NCBI GenBank assembly: GCA_021822565.1
Contig: JAKAQM010000010.1
Coordinates: 1-41,754, forward strand
DNA length: 41,754 nt
Source of the DNA: Actinomycetes bacterium
GTDB lineage: Bacteria > Actinomycetota > Acidimicrobiia > Acidimicrobiales > RAAP-2
Direction: 5' to 3'
A program made the position numbers and the translations under genes. Each line of letters begins with the position of its first letter. Within the stretch, counting starts at the first letter, position 1. The notes beneath the pieces were generated by a model. That model made no database searches, was not told where the DNA came from, and saw only the letters and a program-made list of their open reading frames with translations. Positions 20,781 to 27,321 of this stretch are shown here, one piece after another.

Positions 20781-22475
20781 ATGGCAGACACCGGGACGGG
20801 GGCCCACCGCCCGGAGCTCCGGGCACCCGGAGCTCCGGGCGCCGCCGACGCAGAGGGGCTCGGTGGTCACGAGTCCGCGGTGCTCGACGAGGCGCACCTG
20901 GGCGACATCCAAGGCGCGTTCGGCACCATCCGTGAGCTCGACGCCGACTCGCGGCGATCGTGGAAGCGGCGGCTCCTCACCCTTCTTGCGATCCTCGGTC
21001 CGGGGATCATCGTCATGGTGGGGGACAACGACGCGGGCGGGGTGTCGACGTACGCCCAGGCCGCGCAGAACTACGGGCTCACGCTTCTTTGGACCCTGCC
21101 CCTGCTCATCCCGGTGCTCATCGTCAACCAGGAGATGGTCGTCCGTCTGGGAGCGGTCACCGGCGTCGGGCACGCCCGGCTGATCAACGAGCGCTTCGGG
21201 AGGTTCTGGGGCGCCTTCTCCGTGGGCGACCTCTTCGTGCTCAACTTCCTCACGATCACGACCGAGTTCATCGGTGTCAACCTCGCCCTCGCCTACTTCG
21301 GGGTGAGCGCGTACGTCTCCGTCCCGATCGCCGCGGCCGCGCTGGTGGCGATGACCGCGACCGGGAGCTTCCGGCGGTGGGAGCGGTTCATGTTCGTCTT
21401 CATCGCGGCCAACTTCCTCGTGATCCCGCTCGCGGTCTTCAGCCACCCGCGGGCGTCGTCGTTCTTCCACGACTTCGTCGTGCCAGGGGTGCACGGCGGC
21501 TTCACCTCGACTTCGATGCTCCTCGTCATCGCCATCGTCGGCACCACCGTCGCACCTTGGCAGCTCTTCTTTCAGCAGTCGAACGTGGTGGACAAGCGGA
21601 TCACGCCACGATGGATCTCCTACGAGAGAGCCGATACCGTCATCGGGTCGCTCGTGACGGTGTTCGCGGCGTCGTTGATCATGGCGGTGGTCGCGGCGGC
21701 GTTCTCCGGCCACCCGCTCTTCGGCCACTACACGAACGCAGAGGCCGTCGCCCGGGGCCTGTCGCGCTACGTCGGCCATGCATCCGGAGCGATCTTCTCC
21801 GTGGTCCTCCTGAACGCGTCGCTCATCGGAGCCGCGTCGGTCACGCTCGCCACCTCCTACGCCTTCGGCGATGTCTTCGGGATGCACCACTCGCTCCACC
21901 GCCCCTGGCGGGAAGCCAAATTCTTCTATGCGTCCTTCACGCTGATGGTGATCGCCGCCGCTGCGATCGTTCTCGTGGCCACAGGGCGCCTGCTCGGGCT
22001 CATCACCACGGGCGTCCAGGCGCTCGCCGGCGTGCTGCTCCCCAGCGCGACGGTGTTCCTCCTCCTGCTCTGCAACGACAAGGAGGTGCTCGGACCCTGG
22101 GTCAACCGTCCCTGGCTGAACGTGATCGGCTTCGGGATCGTGTCGATCCTCCTGGTCCTGTCGCTCGTGCTGATGGCGACCACCGTCTTCCCGCACCTCG
22201 ACGTGAGGGACCTGGCGCTCGGGATGGGCGCAGCGCTCGTCCTCGTCTACGCGGTCGGCGGTGCCGGCTACTGGCGGGCGCTCCGCAAGCGCCCACCAGA
22301 GCCACCCATGCCGCGGAGCCGACGGGACCACTGGAGGATGCCCCCCTTGTACCGTCTGGAGCGCCCGGTGTGGTCGAGAGGGCGCCTCGTCGCCATGTAC
22401 GCGCTGCGCGGCTACCTGGTGGTGGCGGTCGCGCTGCTCTTCGTGAAGGCCTTCCAGCTCGGCCTGCACAAGTGA
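20781..22475 (+). CDS. NRAMP-like divalent metal transporter, variant site
   Basis: The protein has 564 residues, with a 65-residue hydrophilic N-terminus and about 11-12 membrane helices of the LeuT fold. GPGIIVMVGDNDAGGVSTYA (73-92) is TM1, with DNDAG at 82-86 in place of the usual DPGN. TM6 reads VGTTVAPWQLFFQQS (about 253-267), lacking the MPH motif. These are metal-ligand positions, so substrate choice probably differs from classical Mn2+/Fe2+ NRAMPs; the neighbouring MgtE_N/CBS protein suggests Mg2+ or Mn2+. An AAAGGAGGTG Shine-Dalgarno sequence ends five bases before ATG, the strongest in the window. Two perfect palindromes lie in codons 10-20. Confidence 0.88.
   Translation: MADTGTGAHRPELRAPGAPGAADAEGLGGHESAVLDEAHLGDIQGAFGTIRELDADSRRSWKRRLLTLLAILGPGIIVMVGDNDAGGVSTYAQAAQNYGLTLLWTLPLLIPVLIVNQEMVVRLGAVTGVGHARLINERFGRFWGAFSVGDLFVLNFLTITTEFIGVNLALAYFGVSAYVSVPIAAAALVAMTATGSFRRWERFMFVFIAANFLVIPLAVFSHPRASSFFHDFVVPGVHGGFTSTSMLLVIAIVGTTVAPWQLFFQQSNVVDKRITPRWISYERADTVIGSLVTVFAASLIMAVVAAAFSGHPLFGHYTNAEAVARGLSRYVGHASGAIFSVVLLNASLIGAASVTLATSYAFGDVFGMHHSLHRPWREAKFFYASFTLMVIAAAAIVLVATGRLLGLITTGVQALAGVLLPSATVFLLLLCNDKEVLGPWVNRPWLNVIGFGIVSILLVLSLVLMATTVFPHLDVRDLALGMGAALVLVYAVGGAGYWRALRKRPPEPPMPRSRRDHWRMPPLYRLERPVWSRGRLVAMYALRGYLVVAVALLFVKAFQLGLHK
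20810..20839 (+). repeat. two identical 14-bp palindromes in the NRAMP coding start
   Basis: CCCGGAGCTCCGGG occurs at 20810-20823 and again at 20826-20839, separated by two bases. Each is perfectly self-complementary. They lie 29-58 bases after the start codon and encode the PELRAPGAPG repeat. Confidence 0.7.
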
Positions 22476-22561
22476 GCTGTGCCTCGTTGGCCGGACGCGC
22501 TCCTACGGACGAGGCGAGAGACGGCTTGCACCTCGGGTGCGCGTCAGGGAAGGCTGTCGGA

Positions 22562-22606
22562 CCGTGACGTCACGGGGGAACGCCGGCGGTCAGGCCGTTG
22601 CCTGAC
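22562..22606 (+). promoter_or_regulatory. two inverted repeats upstream of the glycosyltransferase gene
   Basis: CCGTGACGTCACGG (22562-22575) is a perfect 14-bp palindrome. GTCAGG (22589-22594) and CCTGAC (22601-22606) form a second repeat with a 6-base spacer. They occupy the end of the gap between the NRAMP and glycosyltransferase genes and could be operators for the downstream gene cluster. Confidence 0.4.
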
Positions 22607-22630
22607 GGTCTTCGCCGATCCTGGCGGGAC

Positions 22631-24037
22631 GTGCAGGAGTCCTGGGAGCGGTCCCGGGGCATCGTCGTCCCCGCACCGGTCGCAGCGGCCGACGCGGCCG
22701 ACGGCGGCTTGCGGATCGCCTTTCTCGTGTACCGCGGGAACCCGCAGTGCGGGGGCCAGGGCGTCTACACGCGCCATCTCACGCGTGAGCTGGTCGCCCT
22801 CGGGCACTCGGTGACGGTGTTCTCGGGGCAGCCGTGGCCCCTGCTCGACGAGGGGGTGGGCTTCGTCCCCGTTCCCGGCCTCGACCTCTACCGTGACCCC
22901 GACCCGTTCCGCCTGCCCCATCCTCGCGAGCTCCGCGACCTCGCGGCGGTGGCGGAGCTGGGCGTGATGCTCACGGGCGGCTTCGGGGAGCCGCTCGCCT
23001 TCTCCTTGCGTGCCAGGCGCGTGCTACGAGCCAGACGTGGGGCGTTCGACCTCGTCCACGACAACCAATGCCTCGGGACCGGGATGCTCGGCATCCTCGC
23101 CGACGGGTGGCCGCTGCTCACCACCCTGCACCACCCCATCACGGTGGACCGCCAGCTCGCGCTCAGCCATGCGTCCGGACCCTGGCAGCGCTACACGACG
23201 CGACGGTGGTTCGGCTTCCTCGGGATGCAGATGCGCGTCGCTCGGCGACTGCCTCGGATCGTCACCGTCTCGCATTCCTCGCGCGCGGACATCGCCGCGC
23301 AGATGGGGGTCGAGGCGCAGCGTATGACGGTCGTCCCCGTCGGCGTGGACCACGACGTGTTCCGGCCGCGTGCGGACGTGGCGCCCGTTGCTGGCCGCAT
23401 CATGGTCACCTCGTCGAGCGACGTGCCGATGAAGGGCCTCGTACCGCTGCTCGAGGCGGTCGCACGGCTGCGCGCCTCGCGCGACGTCGAGCTCGTCGTC
23501 GTCGGCCGCCCGCGCAAGGGTGGACGCGTGGACCGTGCGCTCGATCGGCTCGGGCTCCGTGCCGTCGTGCGCTGCATCAGCGGGATCACCGACGAGGAGC
23601 TGGCCCGCTGCTACGCAGAGGCCGAGATCGCCGTCGTGCCATCGCTCTACGAGGGGTTCTCGCTGCCGGCGGTCGAGGCCATGGCGTGCGGCGTGCCGGT
23701 CGTGACGACGACGGGGGGAGCGCTGCCCGAAGTCGTCGGTCGCGACGGCGAGACCGCGGTGCTCGTGCCGCCCGACGATCCCTGGGCCCTTGCCGCGGCG
23801 ATCGGCGCGCTGCTCGACGACCCTGCCGCCCGCGCGCGCCTCGGGGCCGCAGGGAGGGAACGGGTGCTCCGGCGCTTCACGTGGCGGGTGACCGCCGAGG
23901 GTACGGCGGAGTGCTACCGCGCCCTGCTCGAGGAGCGACGCCCCGGCGTCCTGGGAAGGGTTGGAGGAGGCGATCCGGCACGTGGGACATCCTCGACGGT
24001 TGACGCGTCGCCGCTCACCGGGGCGTCCGCGTGCTGA
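22631..24037 (+). CDS. GT4-family glycosyltransferase
   Basis: The protein has about 468 residues. It has a GT-B fold: the donor-independent N-domain starts RIAFLVYRGNPQCGGQGVYT with RHLTRELVALGHSVTVFSGQ, and the C-domain has VPVGVDHDVFRP, MVTSSSDVPMKGL and the EX7E motif in VPSLYEGFSLPAVEAMACGV. GT4 enzymes transfer sugars from nucleotide donors with retention, typically in lipid or polysaccharide synthesis. A GTG at 22631 is used; a TTG at 22598 is in frame but falls inside an inverted repeat. The last seven bases overlap the methyltransferase start. It leads a three-gene cluster with a methyltransferase and a terpenoid-cyclase-fold protein. Confidence 0.85.
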   Translation: MQESWERSRGIVVPAPVAAADAADGGLRIAFLVYRGNPQCGGQGVYTRHLTRELVALGHSVTVFSGQPWPLLDEGVGFVPVPGLDLYRDPDPFRLPHPRELRDLAAVAELGVMLTGGFGEPLAFSLRARRVLRARRGAFDLVHDNQCLGTGMLGILADGWPLLTTLHHPITVDRQLALSHASGPWQRYTTRRWFGFLGMQMRVARRLPRIVTVSHSSRADIAAQMGVEAQRMTVVPVGVDHDVFRPRADVAPVAGRIMVTSSSDVPMKGLVPLLEAVARLRASRDVELVVVGRPRKGGRVDRALDRLGLRAVVRCISGITDEELARCYAEAEIAVVPSLYEGFSLPAVEAMACGVPVVTTTGGALPEVVGRDGETAVLVPPDDPWALAAAIGALLDDPAARARLGAAGRERVLRRFTWRVTAEGTAECYRALLEERRPGVLGRVGGGDPARGTSSTVDASPLTGASAC

Positions 24038-24801
24038 CGGTCGATTACGACCGCCTCGGCCTGCGACCCGGGGAGCGGGTGCTCGATCTCGGGTGCGGAT
24101 CGGGTCGTCACGCCTTCGAGGCCGCGCGGCGTGGAGCCAGGGTGGTGGCGCTCGACGCCGGGGAAGCGGAGCTACGCGGGGTACGGGCGACGTTCGTCGC
24201 GATGCTCGCCGCGGGTGAGCTCGACCCCGAGTGCTGCGGTGCAGGCGCCGTGCGTGGGGATGCGCGTCGCTTGCCCTTCGAGGACGGGGTGTTCGACCGG
24301 GTCATCGCCGCCGAGGTCTTGGAGCACATCCCCGAGGACACGGCGGCGATGGCAGAGCTCGCCAGGGTCCTGCGGCCGGGCGGCACGATGGCCGTCACCG
24401 TGCCCCGGTGCGGGCCCGAGATGGTGAATTGGCTGTTGTCCGACGCCTACCACGACGTGCCGGGAGGGCACGTGCGCATCTACCGGCGTTCGACCCTGGT
24501 CGAGCGGCTGGCGGCCAGCGGGCTCGTGCCGATGGGGCACCACTACGCCCATGGGCTGCACACCCCGTACTGGTGGTTGCGGTGCCTGGTCGGGCCCGAT
24601 GACGACACGAGCCCCCTGGTCGTCGCGTACCACCGGCTGCTGGTCTGGGAGATCGTCAAGCGGCCGCGGGTGACGCGTGCAGCGGCACGGGTGCTCGACC
24701 CGTTGATCGGCAAGAGCCTCGTCGCGTACTTCTCGAAGCCCCCCCTGCCGACGCGACCCGTCCGATCGATACCCGTCGCCCGGGTGGAGGCGGCCGCATG
24801 A
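24031..24801 (+). CDS. class I SAM-dependent methyltransferase
   Basis: The protein has 256 residues. Motif I VLDLGCGSGRHAFEAA binds SAM, followed by VVALDAGEAEL (motif II acidic residue), DARRLPFEDGVFDRVIAAEV with LEHIPEDTAAM, and LRPGGTMAVTVP. This is a Methyltransf_11-type fold. The C-terminal third (YAHGLHTPYWWLRCLVG, DPLIGKSLVAYFSKPP) is specific and probably holds the substrate site. GTG 24031 overlaps the glycosyltransferase and its stop overlaps the next gene, so the three are one transcription unit. Confidence 0.88.
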   Translation: MLTVDYDRLGLRPGERVLDLGCGSGRHAFEAARRGARVVALDAGEAELRGVRATFVAMLAAGELDPECCGAGAVRGDARRLPFEDGVFDRVIAAEVLEHIPEDTAAMAELARVLRPGGTMAVTVPRCGPEMVNWLLSDAYHDVPGGHVRIYRRSTLVERLAASGLVPMGHHYAHGLHTPYWWLRCLVGPDDDTSPLVVAYHRLLVWEIVKRPRVTRAAARVLDPLIGKSLVAYFSKPPLPTRPVRSIPVARVEAAA

Positions 24802-25967
24802 GCGTGGGCGCGCGTCGCAGCTCCGTGACGCTCGTTCCCGAGGTGCCCGGCGTGCTGAGCGCTGCCCAGGTGCACCGAAGTGGTCGTGCGATCGCTGCCG
24901 TGCAGTGCCGGGACGGGATGATCCCGTGGTTCCCCGAAGGCCACTGCGATCCATGGAACCACGTCGAGGCGACCATGGCCCTCACGTTGTGCGGTCTCAC
25001 CGCCGAGGCGGAGGCAGCCTTCGCGTGGCTCGCGGCGCGCCAGCTTCCCGACGGGAGCTGGTTCAACTACTACCGAACGAACGGTGTCGAGGACACGAGG
25101 ATCGACACGAACGTGTGCGCCTACGTCGCGGCCGGCCTGTGGCACCACGCTCTGGCCACGGGCAGCGCGGACCTCCTCGCTCGGCATTGGCGGATGCTCG
25201 AGCGCGCCATCGACTTCGTGCTGCGCTGGCAGCGACCCGACGGTTCGGTGCACTGGTCGATCGATCCATCAGGGCGTCCGGAGCGCGGTGCGCTGCTCAC
25301 CGGGTCGTCCTCGGCCTTCCACAGCGTCCGCTGTGCGGTCGCGGCAGCCGAGGCACTCGACCGATCCCGCCCGGACTGGGAGCTTGCGGCTGGGCGGCTC
25401 GGGCACGCGGTCGCCCACCATCGCCAGGCCTTCGTGCCGAAGGACGAGTTCGCAATGGACTGGTACTACCCGGCGCTGTCGGGGGCACTGACCGGTGAGG
25501 CGGCACGGCACCGGCTGGAGGCGACATGGAGCACCTTCGTCATCGAGGGTGCCGGCGTGCGGTGCGTGTCAGGGAGTGACTGGGTCACTGCCGCCGAGAC
25601 GGCCGAGTGCGCCATGGCGTGTGCTGCGGCCGGCATGGAGCAGCGCGCCCTCGAGCTGCTCGCATGGGGCCAGGGGCTGCGTCTTCCCGATGGCGCCTAC
25701 TGGACGGGGATCGCGCTCCCGCAGGCCACGACGTTCCCTGGAGGAGAGCGCACGACGTACACGGCCGCGGCGATGGTCCTGGCCGCGGACGCCCTCTCGG
25801 GAGCCTCGGGAGCTTCGGGGCTGTTCTTCGGCGAGACCCTGCCTTCCGCGGTCGATCTCTCCGAGCCGTTCTGCACGGGTGACCCTGGTGACCCCGGTGA
25901 CCCCGGTGACCCCGGGTGCATCGTCGGGTCGGGCCCGCTCGGCCCCGACGACGTGCGCCGGCGCTGA
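24798..25967 (+). CDS. terpenoid cyclase/prenyltransferase-fold protein
   Basis: The protein has 389 residues and is an alpha/alpha barrel of the squalene-cyclase/prenyltransferase type: repeated W-rich motifs include CRDGMIPWFPEGHCDPWNHV, RQLPDGSWFNYYRT (QW-like) and RWQRPDGSVHWS, with helices between. The cyclase DXDD motif is not seen, so enzymatic activity is uncertain and a glycan- or lipid-handling barrel is equally possible. The C-terminus holds GDP repeated four times. It begins in overlap with the methyltransferase stop. It is co-located with a GT4 enzyme and methyltransferases, a grouping I recall from other actinobacteria without a known product. Confidence 0.7.
   Translation: MSVGARRSSVTLVPEVPGVLSAAQVHRSGRAIAAVQCRDGMIPWFPEGHCDPWNHVEATMALTLCGLTAEAEAAFAWLAARQLPDGSWFNYYRTNGVEDTRIDTNVCAYVAAGLWHHALATGSADLLARHWRMLERAIDFVLRWQRPDGSVHWSIDPSGRPERGALLTGSSSAFHSVRCAVAAAEALDRSRPDWELAAGRLGHAVAHHRQAFVPKDEFAMDWYYPALSGALTGEAARHRLEATWSTFVIEGAGVRCVSGSDWVTAAETAECAMACAAAGMEQRALELLAWGQGLRLPDGAYWTGIALPQATTFPGGERTTYTAAAMVLAADALSGASGASGLFFGETLPSAVDLSEPFCTGDPGDPGDPGDPGCIVGSGPLGPDDVRRR
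25878..25913 (+). repeat. 9-bp tandem repeat, four copies, in frame
   Basis: GGTGACCCT followed by three GGTGACCCC units encode GDPGDPGDPGDP in the C-terminal tail of the alpha/alpha-barrel protein. Confidence 0.85.
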
Positions 25968-25980
25968 TCTCGGCCAAGCC

Positions 25981-26036
25981 GTCAGCCGCAGCCGCAGCCG
26001 TCAGCCGCAGCCGTCAGCCGCAGCCGTCAGCCGCAG
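25981..26036. repeat. 13-bp tandem repeats between convergent genes
   Basis: GTCAGCCGCAGCC occurs at 25981, 26000 and 26013, with a partial copy at 26026; the first two are separated by 6 extra bases. It spans the gap between convergent genes and the last codons of the minus-strand methyltransferase (SAADGCG end). Confidence 0.8.
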
Positions 26037-26697
26037 AGCGCACGCGGCGAAGGACCCGGAGGCTCCCGCACGACGCGTCCTCGGTCCACTCCCCGGACCC
26101 CATGGCGTGGCACCACAGCTCGTACGGCGGACGGCCACCGTCCGCGGGGTCCGGGAACACGTCGTGGATCGCGAGCAGGCCCCCCAGCGTGACGAGGGGC
26201 GCCCAACCGCGATAGTCGGCCCACGCCGGCTCCTCGCCGTGGCCGCCGTCGATGAAGCAGAGCTCGAGTGGCGTGGTCCAGCAGGACGCAACCGTCGGCG
26301 AATCCCCGACGACGCCGATCACGACGTCGTCGAGCCGTGCGGCGGCGATGGAGCGCCGCCAGTGCGGCAACGTGTCGATACGCCCGTCGACGGGGTCGAC
26401 GAGGTCGGGCTCGTGGTGCTCCCATCCTGGCTGGTTCTCCTCGGAGCCACGGTGGTGGTCGACGCTGAAGAGGACGGCACCGGCTGCCTCTGCCGCCGCG
26501 CCCAGGTAGATGGTCGACTTCCCGCACCAGGCGCCGATCTCCACGAACACGGGACGCCTTCCGGCGCGCCGGTGCTCGCCCGACACAGCCTCTCCCGCGC
26601 GCCGAGCGGCGGCGTAGAGCGCCTCCCCCTCGTCTTCTGGCATGAAGCCGCGGATCTCCCGTGCGAGCGCGAGCAGCGTGTCGGATCGGTCCGTCAC
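26014..26697 (-). CDS. class I SAM-dependent methyltransferase (Methyltransf_24 type)
   Basis: The protein has 227 residues. PVFVEIGAWCGKSTIYLG is motif I, VLFSVDHHRGSEENQPGWEH has the acidic SAM-ribose residue, and ELCFIDGGHGEEPAWADY is the cation-binding IDG(G/D)H motif of macrocin/catechol O-methyltransferase-like enzymes. This fits O-methylation of a sugar or catechol. GTG 26697 overlaps the stop of the upstream GDT1 gene (GTGA). It converges with the glycosyltransferase cluster and may serve the same product. Confidence 0.85.
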   Translation of the reverse strand: MTDRSDTLLALAREIRGFMPEDEGEALYAAARRAGEAVSGEHRRAGRRPVFVEIGAWCGKSTIYLGAAAEAAGAVLFSVDHHRGSEENQPGWEHHEPDLVDPVDGRIDTLPHWRRSIAAARLDDVVIGVVGDSPTVASCWTTPLELCFIDGGHGEEPAWADYRGWAPLVTLGGLLAIHDVFPDPADGGRPPYELWCHAMGSGEWTEDASCGSLRVLRRVRSAADGCG

Positions 26698-27290
26698 GCT
26701 GCGAGAGCGTAGATACCGTAGGCGGCGAACCCGAGCAGAGCGAGCCCACCTGCCCGCCGGATCCAGTCGAGCGGGAGCACGCGCAGCAAGGCGCGGCCAC
26801 CGAAGGCTCCGGCCGCGGAAGCGGCCAGAAGGCCCGCGTACGCACCGACGAAGACGGCCCACGGTTCGTGGTAGCGGCCCTCGAGATCGAGAATGAGCAG
26901 CTCGGTGAGATCGCCGAGCTCGCCGATGAGCACCACCCCGAAGGCCGCGGAGACCACCTTCCACGGCTTGGTCGTGACCGGATCCAGCTCGTCGGCCTCC
27001 TTCTCGCCGCGTGCCTTCGCGCGTCGCTCGGGCACCACCAAGAGCAGCACGGCACCGACGAAGAAGAGCGAGGTCACCACGATCTCGAGTGCCTCGTGGG
27101 GAAGGAGCTCGATCGCGCGTCCCGCCGCCACCGCGAGCGCGACGTGGATGAGGAAGGCGCCGGCCGCACCGAGCCAGACGAGGACCGGGCGGTTCCGGCT
27201 GCCCATGACGACCGTCGCGATCATCGTCTTGTCGGGCAGCTCTGCCGCTGCGACGAGCGCGAAGACCGTGATGACGACGCCCGCGCTCAA
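26694..27290 (-). CDS. TMEM165/GDT1 (UPF0016) family transporter
   Basis: The protein has 198 residues with six membrane helices in two halves. Each half carries a variant of the E-x-G-D-[KR]-[TS] motif: AELPDKT (E17-D20) and GELGDLT (E124-D127). Family members (MneA, MNX, TMEM165) export or transport Mn2+ or Ca2+. The second motif has Leu in place of Lys/Arg and the first has Pro in place of Gly, which may affect selectivity. TTG 27290 aligns with homologues. It overlaps the downstream methyltransferase by four bases. Confidence 0.88.
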   Translation of the reverse strand: MSAGVVITVFALVAAAELPDKTMIATVVMGSRNRPVLVWLGAAGAFLIHVALAVAAGRAIELLPHEALEIVVTSLFFVGAVLLLVVPERRAKARGEKEADELDPVTTKPWKVVSAAFGVVLIGELGDLTELLILDLEGRYHEPWAVFVGAYAGLLAASAAGAFGGRALLRVLPLDWIRRAGGLALLGFAAYGIYALAA

Positions 27291-27321
27291 CGGAGCCCGG
27301 TCCCGGTTGGTAGCCCGCGGG

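Noticed and set aside
18174-22469. A 1431-codon open frame on the minus strand
   Set aside because: It is the antisense shadow of the FAH, NifU, CBS and NRAMP genes; its product is a His/Arg/Asp-rich mixture without domains.
25878-26036. Short repeats as a CRISPR array
   Set aside because: The units are 9 and 13 bp, contiguous without spacers, and partly coding; no cas gene is present.
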